Shown here piece by piece: positions 6,003 through 12,749 of a DNA stretch of 12,749 bases (its first letter is position 1; each line of letters starts with the position of its first letter). Made by a program: the position numbers and the translations under genes. The DNA comes from an uncultured Tolumonas sp. (GTDB lineage: Bacteria > Pseudomonadota > Gammaproteobacteria > Enterobacterales > Aeromonadaceae), in assembly GCA_903931645.1 (NCBI GenBank), contig CAIZDF010000103.1:1-12749 (forward strand), written 5' to 3'. The notes under the pieces are model-generated. The model saw only the letters and a list, made by a program, of their open reading frames with translations. It was not told the origin of the DNA and made no database searches.

Positions 6003-7457
6003 TTAATTTGTTGTTTTCATCGCATTAATGTTCAGTTTGAGCTCAGCCAGCTTACGAGACAGCTGTCCAACGTTACCAGCACCCTGCGTCAAGACGACAT
6101 CACCGTCCTTTAATACCTCAGCCAACACAGCCGGAACCTCATTCGGTGTTGCCACAAAAATAGGGTCCAGCGCACCACGTTGACGGATAGAACGACACAG
6201 ACTGCGCCCATCAGCGCCTGGGATTACTTCTTCACCAGCGGCATAAACATCCAGCATGATCAGCACATCAACTTTGGATAGTACTTCTGCAAAATCATCA
6301 TACAAATCACGGGTACGCGTATAACGGTGCGGTTGAAAAACCAAAACCAGACGACGATCTGGCCAAGCCGCGCGCGCTGACGCTAAAGTCGCACGCACTT
6401 CGGTCGGGTGGTGACCATAGTCATCAACCAATAATGCAGAACCTGCGCCAGTATCAAATTCACCGTATTGCTGAAAACGACGCCCTACCCCGGCAAATTG
6501 TGCTAAAGCATCCACGATAGCATCTGTTGGAATATGATCTTCCAATGCGACTGCGATCGTAGCCGCTGCATTCAATGCATTATGGCGACCTGGCAAGTTA
6601 AGATTGATCGGTAAGATTGTGCCGTTTTGTAATCGAAGCTGAAAGCGTGTTTGACTGCCTTCTTGTACGAACTCTTGTACTTGCACATCTGCATCGTCGC
6701 TATAACCGTAAGTGATCGTAGCACGGCCAATTTCTGGCAATAAACCCCGAATCACCGGATCATCAATACAAACAACCGCTAAGCCATAAAAAGGTAAGTT
6801 ATGTAAAAACTCGAGGAATGTAGCACGTAATTTAGAGAAATCACCACCATAGGTATCCATATGGTCGGCTTCAATGTTGGTGACGATGGCGACCATCGGT
6901 TGCAGATGCAAGAAAGAAGCATCGCTTTCATCGGCTTCGGCAATCAGGTAACGACTAGTACCCAAACGAGCGTTAGTGCCGGCACTATTTAACAGACCAC
7001 CGATCACAAAAGTAGGATCAGCACCTGCCTGAGCATACACGCTGGCAATCAAACTGGTAGTGGTGGTTTTGCCATGAGTACCGGCGATAGCAATACCATG
7101 ACGATAACGCATCAATTCCGCCAGCATTTCTGCACGACGCACAACAGGGATACGCTGTTCACGCGCGGCGATCACCTCCGGGTTGTCGGCATGTATCGCC
7201 GTAGAAACAACCACAACGCTCGCACCTTTCACATTTTCAGTTTTATGACCGATTTGAATTTCTGCGCCTAATGATGCCAGATGTTCCGTGACGCGATTAT
7301 TGGCAATATCAGAACCGCTGATTTGATAACCTTCATTAGCCAAAACTTCAGCAATACCGCCCATCCCTGCGCCACCGATCCCGATAAAGTGGATACGACG
7401 TACCCGGCGCATTTCCGGGATCATGGTTCTTAATTTGGCTAACTCAACTTTTGTCAT
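6003..7457 (-). CDS. murC: UDP-N-acetylmuramate--L-alanine ligase MurC
   Basis: MurC is the cytoplasmic ATP-dependent ligase that adds L-alanine to UDP-MurNAc, the first amino acid of the peptidoglycan stem. The product has 484 residues (E. coli 491). The N-terminal UDP-binding Rossmann fold has [17 protein letters not shown] (23-39). The central ATPase domain has P-loop GTHGKTTTT (126-134) and EADESDASF (174-182), with IEADHMDTY at 195-203. The C-terminal domain includes [10 protein letters not shown] (290-299), [11 protein letters not shown] (344-354) and [12 protein letters not shown] (374-385). The order of motifs is that of MurC, not MurD, MurE or MurF. The start is ATG 7455-7457, 18 bp after murG, with only a weak ribosome site. 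It is the last gene of the precursor block; ddl, which follows it in E. coli, is absent here. Confidence 0.98.
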   Translation of the reverse strand: MTKVELAKLRTMIPEMRRVRRIHFIGIGGAGMGGIAEVLANEGYQISGSDIANNRVTEHLASLGAEIQIGHKTENVKGASVVVVSTAIHADNPEVIAAREQRIPVVRRAEMLAELMRYRHGIAIAGTHGKTTTTSLIASVYAQAGADPTFVIGGLLNSAGTNARLGTSRYLIAEADESDASFLHLQPMVAIVTNIEADHMDTYGGDFSKLRATFLEFLHNLPFYGLAVVCIDDPVIRGLLPEIGRATITYGYSDDADVQVQEFVQEGSQTRFQLRLQNGTILPINLNLPGRHNALNAAATIAVALEDHIPTDAIVDALAQFAGVGRRFQQYGEFDTGAGSALLVDDYGHHPTEVRATLASARAAWPDRRLVLVFQPHRYTRTRDLYDDFAEVLSKVDVLIMLDVYAAGEEVIPGADGRSLCRSIRQRGALDPIFVATPNEVPAVLAEVLKDGDVVLTQGAGNVGQLSRKLAELKLNINAMKTTN

Positions 7458-7475
7458 TTACGTTCTGATCTCTTA

Positions 7476-8543
7476 TTAAATTAGTGCTTTGCATTCACTC
7501 ACAACACGGTCAGTTGCATTGAGAATTGCTGCCGCCCGGGAAAGCTGAGCCATTTTTTGTAACTGACGTGGCTCTGATTGCCATTGGGCGATCAAGGTCG
7601 CTAGTTTATCAGCTGTCATCTCTTTCTGTGGCACTAATACAGCAGCGCCACGTAATGTCAGACTCTCCGCATTGCGAGTTTGATGATCGTCAACAGCATG
7701 CGGTAACGGAACAAAAATCGCAGGGATCCCAGCCGCAGCCACTTCCGCGACGGTTAATGCACCAGCTCGACAAATCAGTAAATCGGCCCATTCATAAGCC
7801 GCTGACATGTCATTGATAAATTCAGTTACCGTGACAGTTGTAACACCAAGTGATTGATACAGATCGTTGACTAAATTGCCGTTGCCTTTACCACACTGAT
7901 GACGGATCTCAACATGATTCAGTTTTGCCAAGGCATTGGGAACGACTTGGTTTAGCGCTTTGGCACCTAAACTGCCACCAACGATCAGGATCTTTAATGC
8001 TGAGCCAGCTTGATAATGTTTTAATGGCTGCTGAGCTAATTGCAGAAACTCATCTCGGACCGGATTCCCCACCACACGTGAACGCTCGGTCAATGGAAAC
8101 GCACCGTCAAATCCCATTAAAATTCGTGTGGCAATTTTAGCTAACAGGCGATTAGTTAAACCAGCCGCGGCATTTTGCTCATGCAATACCAGTGGAATAC
8201 CTAATAATTTTGCCGCAACGCCACCTGGCCCTGCCGCATACCCCCCCATGCCTAATACTACATCCGGTTTAATGCGGCGTAGGATCATTAATGCTTGCAA
8301 AATTGCCTTAATGATTTGAAAGGGAGCTAATAATTTGCGCACTAACCCGTGGTTACGTAAACCACGAATATTAATAAATTCAATGGGAAAACCATGTGCT
8401 GGTACTAAATCGGCTTCCATACGATCCGGCGTGCCTAACCAATGCACTTGCCAATCATCGGCTTGCAGACGATGAGCTACTGCTAACCCAGGGAAGACAT
8501 GACCACCCGTACCACCGGCCATAATTACCATTTTACGACTCAT
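7476..8543 (-). CDS. murG: Lipid II synthase MurG (UDP-GlcNAc transferase)
   Basis: MurG is the peripheral membrane glycosyltransferase on the inner face of the cytoplasmic membrane that transfers GlcNAc from UDP-GlcNAc to lipid I, making lipid II. The product has 355 residues, the same size as E. coli MurG. It is a GT-B fold protein with the glycine-rich loop GGTGGHVFP (10-18), a second G loop GMGGYAAGP (98-106), HEQNAAAG (121-128), and the third G loop GGSLGA (189-194). The donor-binding signature [18 protein letters not shown] spans 258-275, with E267 equivalent to E. coli E269. The start ATG at 8541-8543 overlaps the ftsW stop as ATGA, and a good ribosome site (GGGAGG) lies just upstream, so coupled translation is likely. 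Confidence 0.98.
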   Translation of the reverse strand: MSRKMVIMAGGTGGHVFPGLAVAHRLQADDWQVHWLGTPDRMEADLVPAHGFPIEFINIRGLRNHGLVRKLLAPFQIIKAILQALMILRRIKPDVVLGMGGYAAGPGGVAAKLLGIPLVLHEQNAAAGLTNRLLAKIATRILMGFDGAFPLTERSRVVGNPVRDEFLQLAQQPLKHYQAGSALKILIVGGSLGAKALNQVVPNALAKLNHVEIRHQCGKGNGNLVNDLYQSLGVTTVTVTEFINDMSAAYEWADLLICRAGALTVAEVAAAGIPAIFVPLPHAVDDHQTRNAESLTLRGAAVLVPQKEMTADKLATLIAQWQSEPRQLQKMAQLSRAAAILNATDRVVSECKALI

Positions 8544-9718
8544 GCAGCCTCCCGCGAGATCACATGACTGGTATCTAGCCGACGTTCAAAATCAATACGT
8601 AATAAAATCGCTACGGCCATGGTAATTGCGATCAAACTAGAACCACCGTAACTCACCAACGGCAATGTCAAACCTTTGGTTGGCAACATACCTGCAGCAG
8701 CACCCACGTTAACCACAGTCTGGAAACTGAACCAGATGCCGATACCACAAGCCAGATAGCCTTCGTACAACTTACTTCGAAGTAATGCCGTCCGACCTAT
8801 TTTCAGTGCTTTCATGGCCAGCAATAATTGTAGGAATAACACGGCTAATACGCCTGAATAACCTAACTCTTCACCCAAAATAGCGAAAACGAAGTCCGTG
8901 TGAGCTTCAGGTAAATAGGATAATTTTTGTACCGAATTTCCTAATCCTTGCCCAAACAGACCTCCCCGACCAAATGCCATTAACGATTGTGTCAGCTGAT
9001 AACCACTACCAAACGGATCTGCCCAAGGATCTAGAAAAGAGGTTACGCGACGCATACGATAAGGCTCAAACATGATCAAACCGACCAAAGCGGCCAGGCC
9101 AGCAGCAATGATGGCTATGAACTGAATAACTTTCGCACCACCGATAAACAACAGGCCGAATGTACACACAAACAACACAACTACCGAACCAAGATCGGGT
9201 TGCAACAGCAGCATAAAGGCCAACATGAATACCACTGCCAGTGGTTTCACAAAGCCAATAAAATTACCACGAACTTCATCGCTACGACGGACTAAATAGC
9301 TGGCAATAAAAGTAATCAGCGCCAACTTAGCTAATTCAGCAGGCTGGATATTAAAAAAGCCGAATCCGATCCAACGCTTTGCACCGTTGACGGTACGACC
9401 CACAGCCAGAGTAGCAAACAATAACCCCAGGGCGCCGACCAGCAAACGTCCACTCCAAGCTTTCCAACGTTCAATTGGTAGATATAACGTACCAACACCA
9501 ATACCCAGACAAATGAATAAGAAAATCAGATGGCGTTTGGTGAAATAAAACATATCACCACCAGGACCTTCTTTGATGGAAGCCGAAGCAACCATCATCA
9601 AGCCGATCCCCATCAGGGCAAACATCAGTGCTAATAATCCACGGTCATAAAATGATGAACGTTCTGGAACAAACCAGCGCCATATCGCCTGCATCATTGT
9701 CCGTAACAACCGCTTCAT
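8540..9718 (-). CDS. ftsW: Septal peptidoglycan glycosyltransferase FtsW (SEDS family)
   Basis: FtsW is the polytopic SEDS-family enzyme that polymerises lipid II into glycan strands at the division site together with FtsI. The product has 392 residues (E. coli 414; the difference is a shorter N-terminus) and about ten membrane segments, the first near 27-47. Conserved parts include QPAELAKL (125-132), [11 protein letters not shown] (173-183), [20 protein letters not shown] (234-253) and [20 protein letters not shown] (268-287), in which D275 corresponds to the catalytic Asp. The SEDS signature [20 protein letters not shown] spans 337-356, continuing YGGSS. It is assigned to FtsW, not RodA, because of its place between murD and murG. 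The start ATG at 9716-9718 overlaps the murD stop as ATGA and has no strong ribosome site, consistent with coupling to murD. Confidence 0.97.
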   Translation of the reverse strand: MKRLLRTMMQAIWRWFVPERSSFYDRGLLALMFALMGIGLMMVASASIKEGPGGDMFYFTKRHLIFLFICLGIGVGTLYLPIERWKAWSGRLLVGALGLLFATLAVGRTVNGAKRWIGFGFFNIQPAELAKLALITFIASYLVRRSDEVRGNFIGFVKPLAVVFMLAFMLLLQPDLGSVVVLFVCTFGLLFIGGAKVIQFIAIIAAGLAALVGLIMFEPYRMRRVTSFLDPWADPFGSGYQLTQSLMAFGRGGLFGQGLGNSVQKLSYLPEAHTDFVFAILGEELGYSGVLAVLFLQLLLAMKALKIGRTALLRSKLYEGYLACGIGIWFSFQTVVNVGAAAGMLPTKGLTLPLVSYGGSSLIAITMAVAILLRIDFERRLDTSHVISREAA

Positions 9719-11007
9719 AGTGCATTCACCAAATCAGCGAAACGCTGACCGCGTTGCTCAAAATTACGGAATTGATCAAGACTGGCACAAGCCGGTGCTA
9801 ACAGAACCCAATCATCGGCTTTTGCATGCTCAGCGACATAGGCTACCGCTGTATCTAAATCAGCGACTCGGTGGGTGTTATCCGCCAAGTTCATTAGCGT
9901 ATCGGCATCTTGGCCAAAACAGATCATTTGGTGAATCTGCCCTGCCAGTAACGGCTGTAGGGGAGAAAAATCCTGTCCTTTTCCCTGTCCACCAGCCAGT
10001 AACCACAACCGTCCGTGAACACTTTCACTCACGCCAGCAACAGCGGCCAGTGTAGAGCCCACATTGGTTGCTTTGGAGTCATTGATCCAACGAACACCAC
10101 CAACTTCACGGACAAATTGGCAACGATGCGCTAAGCCAGTAAATGAACGTAACACGGCCAACTGCGCATCCTGTGGGATACCAACAGCATCAGCTAACGC
10201 CATTGCAGCCAGTGCATTCATCTGATTATGAGCACCAACGATATGAAGGTCAGTTACCGGTAAAACCGCTATTCCCGCGACACTCAACCATAAACCGTCA
10301 GGCTGCTGCACTCGGCCATAAGCTTCATTATTCAGACCAAAACTCTGCCAGTAAGCTTGTTTCGGAGGTAACGTTGCCAAATCATCACGGTTAACCACAA
10401 TATGTTTGGCATGGCTAAAGATGCGTTGCTTGGCAGCCAGATAACCGGCCATCCCATCGTAACGATCCAGATGATCTTCACTTAAATTTAAAATTACAGC
10501 GGCGGCCGGCTTCAGTGACGAGGTTGTTTCCAGCTGAAAACTGGATAACTCCAGCACATATAAATCGGCCGGTTGTAACAACAGATCCAACGCCGGAGTA
10601 CCAATATTTCCACCAACACCGACGTTAAGTCCGGCTTTCTCAGCCATCAACCCGACCAATGTTGTTACCGTGCTTTTACCGTTAGAACCAGTAATTGCCA
10701 CTACAGGGGCTTTGGCTTCACGAGCAAATAATTCAATATCACCAATAATTTCGACGCCTGCAGCTTGCGCAGCCTGTAAAGCAGGCGTTGCTAACGCGAC
10801 CCCAGGGCTGGCAATAATCAATGCTGCAGAGCATAAAATTTCAGGATCCAGCGGTCCAGTGATCAGGTTGCAATCAGCAGGCAGCAGCTCTTTCCCTGGT
10901 GGATTTTCACGGGTATCCAGCACCAATGGCGTAATACCGCGCTGACGAAAATAAGTCACACACGAGAGACCTGTTTTTCCTAATCCGATGATGACAACCT
11001 GTTTCAT
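9715..11007 (-). CDS. murD: UDP-N-acetylmuramoyl-L-alanine--D-glutamate ligase MurD
   Basis: MurD is the cytoplasmic ATP-dependent ligase that adds D-glutamate to UDP-MurNAc-L-Ala. The product has 430 residues (E. coli 438). The N-terminal domain opens with [13 protein letters not shown] (8-20). The central domain has P-loop GSNGKST (107-113), [10 protein letters not shown] (132-141), ELSSFQLE (153-160) and [14 protein letters not shown] (173-186). K193 in AAKQRI matches the lysine that is carbamylated in E. coli MurD (K198). The C-terminal domain has GLAHRCQFV (291-299), WINDSKATN (307-315) and [12 protein letters not shown] (336-347). The start ATG 11005-11007 is 6 bp after mraY, with AAGG 9 nt upstream. 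It overlaps ftsW by 4 bp. Confidence 0.98.
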   Translation of the reverse strand: MKQVVIIGLGKTGLSCVTYFRQRGITPLVLDTRENPPGKELLPADCNLITGPLDPEILCSAALIIASPGVALATPALQAAQAAGVEIIGDIELFAREAKAPVVAITGSNGKSTVTTLVGLMAEKAGLNVGVGGNIGTPALDLLLQPADLYVLELSSFQLETTSSLKPAAAVILNLSEDHLDRYDGMAGYLAAKQRIFSHAKHIVVNRDDLATLPPKQAYWQSFGLNNEAYGRVQQPDGLWLSVAGIAVLPVTDLHIVGAHNQMNALAAMALADAVGIPQDAQLAVLRSFTGLAHRCQFVREVGGVRWINDSKATNVGSTLAAVAGVSESVHGRLWLLAGGQGKGQDFSPLQPLLAGQIHQMICFGQDADTLMNLADNTHRVADLDTAVAYVAEHAKADDWVLLAPACASLDQFRNFEQRGQRFADLVNAL

Positions 11008-11013
11008 CCGTGA

Positions 11014-12096
11014 CTACCTTAGTTTCAGAGTAACCAGACCTAACAACACCAACACCAGCGTGATGATCCAGAAACGAACAATCACCCGAGGTTCCGGCCA
11101 GCCTTTTAATTCGTAATGATGATGTATTGGTGCCATACGGAAAATTCGTTGGCCGCGCAATTTATACGACCCAACCTGTAGGATCACCGACATGGTTTCC
11201 ATCACAAAAACGCCGCCCATAATGAACAGCAAAAATTCCTGACGTACTAACACTGCGATGATGCCCAGAATGGCACCCAGTGCCAGCGAACCGACATCGC
11301 CCATAAACACTTGAGCTGGATAGGTGTTAAACCACAGGAAACCAAGACCTGCACCGATAATGGCGGTACAGATAACCATCAGTTCAGATGCATTGGCGAC
11401 ATACGGAATATGCAGGTAATTAGCAAAATTAACATTACCCGTAGCCCAGGCAATTAAAGCAAAACCTGCGGCCACCATGACGGTCGGCATAATAGCGAGA
11501 CCATCTAATCCATCAGTCAGGTTTACTGCATTTGAGGCGCCGACGATGACAAAATAGGTCATCAGAATGAACAGTAAACCGAGCTGCGGCATGATCTCTT
11601 TAAAGAACGGCACGACCAATGTTGTTTGAGCATCACTGGTTGCCGTAGCATACAAGAAGATAGCAACTGCCAGCGCTGAAGCGGATTGCCAGAAGTATTT
11701 CCAGCGTGCAATCAAACCATCTGGGTTTTTACGGATCACTTTGCGGTAGTCATCAATAAAACCGATAGTGCCAAAACTGACCAGCACAAATAGCACAACC
11801 CAAACATAGGGGTTGCTAAGACGGGCCCACAAAATCACCGACAAGAAAATCGACAGCAGGATCATGATCCCGCCCATTGTTGGCGTGCCTGCTTTGCTGA
11901 AATGTGATTCTGGACCATCGTTACGCACAACCTGGCCGATCTGCAATAATTGCAGACGGCGGATCAAGCGAGGCCCCATCCACAGGGCAAAACCAAGCCC
12001 AGTCAGAATAGACATAATGGCACGGAAGGTCAGATAAGAGACCACATGAAAAAAGGATAAATGGGGCGTTAACAACTCCGCCAGCCAAACTAACAT
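11014..12096 (-). CDS. mraY: Phospho-N-acetylmuramoyl-pentapeptide transferase MraY
   Basis: MraY is the integral membrane enzyme that transfers phospho-MurNAc-pentapeptide to undecaprenyl phosphate, forming lipid I, the first membrane-bound step of the pathway. The product has 360 residues, identical in length to E. coli MraY, with about ten membrane segments. Active-site elements are all present and fall at E. coli numbering: D115 and D116 in [17 protein letters not shown] (192-200), D267 in FMGDVGS, and the HHH triad at 325-327 in MAPIHHHYE. The start ATG 12094-12096 overlaps the murF stop by 7 bp, with a good ribosome site GAGGAA 5 nt upstream inside murF. It lies 6 bp ahead of murD in the same operon. 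Confidence 0.98.
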   Translation of the reverse strand: MLVWLAELLTPHLSFFHVVSYLTFRAIMSILTGLGFALWMGPRLIRRLQLLQIGQVVRNDGPESHFSKAGTPTMGGIMILLSIFLSVILWARLSNPYVWVVLFVLVSFGTIGFIDDYRKVIRKNPDGLIARWKYFWQSASALAVAIFLYATATSDAQTTLVVPFFKEIMPQLGLLFILMTYFVIVGASNAVNLTDGLDGLAIMPTVMVAAGFALIAWATGNVNFANYLHIPYVANASELMVICTAIIGAGLGFLWFNTYPAQVFMGDVGSLALGAILGIIAVLVRQEFLLFIMGGVFVMETMSVILQVGSYKLRGQRIFRMAPIHHHYELKGWPEPRVIVRFWIITLVLVLLGLVTLKLR

Positions 12097-12749
12097 GCTT
12101 GTTCCTCACAAGATTTGACAAAAGCGACTACTTCTTCCATTCGGGCACTGCGCGCGCCTTTGGCCAAAATAGTCATAGGTCGATGTTGTTGTATTAACAT
12201 CTGTAATGCCTGATACAGGCTTTCTTTATCATTAAAATGTTGGCCATCAGCCGCTTCTGCTGCATGACGCGATAAACTACCCACCGTGAGTACTGCATCC
12301 AGTTGCCGCAACCGTGCATGTTCACCGATCTGTCGATGTAAACTAGCTGCATCAGCCCCTAGCTCACCCATATCGCCAAAAGCCAGAACCCGATATCCCG
12401 GCATGACGGCTAATGTATCAATAGCAGCCATGACCGATTGCACGCTGGCATTATAGGTATCATCAATGACTGTTAAGTCATCAGACAGTTTTTGTACGCA
12501 AAAACGACCTTTCACAGGCCGCATATTAGCCAATCCGGATTTTACCTGAGCCAGAGTTAACCCCAGCGAAGTAGTGACTGCAGCAGCAGCCAGTGCATTA
12601 CTGATATTGTGTAAACCCGGAATAGGTAGCTGGATATTAATGCTTCCCTGCGGCGCAAGCAGCGTGAAACTGGCAATGCCTTGTTCGTCCTGCTGAATAT
12701 TTTCAGCACGGAAATCTGCTTTTGCATTTTCCAAACCAAAACTAACGGT
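12090..12749 (-). CDS. murF: UDP-MurNAc-tripeptide--D-Ala-D-Ala ligase MurF, C-terminal half (cut by window edge)
   Basis: MurF adds the D-alanyl-D-alanine dipeptide to complete the cytoplasmic UDP-MurNAc-pentapeptide. The last 219 residues are visible, about half of the usual 450; the frame stays open to position 12749, reading [13 protein letters not shown], so the start, the P-loop and most of the central domain lie outside. Visible family motifs are [15 protein letters not shown] (LPGRHN-type), [27 protein letters not shown] and [15 protein letters not shown] near the C-terminus, all close to E. coli MurF. An internal TTG at 12732-12734 should not be taken as the start. The stop overlaps mraY by 7 bp. 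The D-Ala-D-Ala it uses comes from Ddl, whose gene is not in this window. Confidence 0.96.
   Translation of the reverse strand, partial: TVSFGLENAKADFRAENIQQDEQGIASFTLLAPQGSINIQLPIPGLHNISNALAAAAVTTSLGLTLAQVKSGLANMRPVKGRFCVQKLSDDLTVIDDTYNASVQSVMAAIDTLAVMPGYRVLAFGDMGELGADAASLHRQIGEHARLRQLDAVLTVGSLSRHAAEAADGQHFNDKESLYQALQMLIQQHRPMTILAKGARSARMEEVVAFVKSCEEQAC

Noticed and set aside
8237..8249. Run of seven C residues in murG as a possible slippage or phase-variation site
   Set aside because: It encodes the conserved GMGGYAAG loop and the frame is intact; there is no sign of a frameshift.
9989..9996. Chi-like octamer GCTGGTGG on the minus strand in murD
   Set aside because: A single copy in a 12.7-kb window is near chance, and whether this species uses the E. 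coli Chi sequence is unknown.
12557..12739. Second minus-strand reading frame overlapping murF
   Set aside because: It is out of frame with murF, whose motifs are intact throughout; a shadow frame.
1..12749. Possible novel defence, mobile or biosynthetic system
   Set aside because: Every gene is a recognisable core cell wall, division, lipid A or secretion gene in conserved order. No transposase, integrase, direct-repeat array, tRNA or unexplained reading frame of size was seen.

Overview
This window is the distal two thirds of a dcw (division and cell wall) cluster from a gammaproteobacterium, followed by lpxC and the start of secA. Every gene is on the minus strand, so transcription runs from position 12749 towards 1. 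In that direction the order is murF (3' part only), mraY, murD, ftsW, murG, murC, ftsQ, ftsA, ftsZ, lpxC, secA (5' part only). The proteins align closely, from memory, with their E. coli counterparts, down to an FtsZ tail ending [15 protein letters not shown] and identical MraY catalytic numbering. ddl is missing between murC and ftsQ and no secM is recognisable between lpxC and secA. Together with the moderate base composition this points away from Enterobacterales and towards a Vibrio/Aeromonas-type lineage. An Aeromonadales member such as Tolumonas is my guess, but the window alone does not prove it.

Layout. 12749-6003 is a tight block for peptidoglycan precursor synthesis (murF, mraY, murD, murG, murC) with the SEDS glycosyltransferase ftsW embedded. 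Junctions are a 7-bp overlap (murF/mraY), a 6-bp gap (mraY/murD), two 4-bp ATGA overlaps (murD/ftsW, ftsW/murG) and an 18-bp gap (murG/murC), which implies one polycistronic, translationally coupled message. A 114-bp gap (5889-6002) carries a near-consensus sigma-70 promoter reading into ftsQ. 5888-2642 is the divisome block ftsQ-ftsA-ftsZ, with an unusually long 41-bp ftsQ/ftsA overlap and a small hairpin before the ftsZ ribosome binding site. A 135-bp gap (2507-2641) with interlocking inverted repeats leads to lpxC. A strong intrinsic terminator (1533-1564) closes lpxC. The remaining spacer (1338-1532) leads into secA.

How the genes work together. MurC, MurD and MurF add amino acids to UDP-MurNAc in the cytoplasm. 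MraY and MurG convert the product to lipid I and lipid II at the inner membrane. FtsW polymerises lipid II at the septum. FtsQ, FtsA and FtsZ build and anchor the division machine. LpxC commits carbon to lipid A, and SecA drives protein export. No frameshift, broken gene, insertion sequence, tRNA, rRNA or CRISPR array was seen. All coding content is core and well known. I found no new multi-gene system; the points worth a second look are in the intergenic regions and gene junctions.
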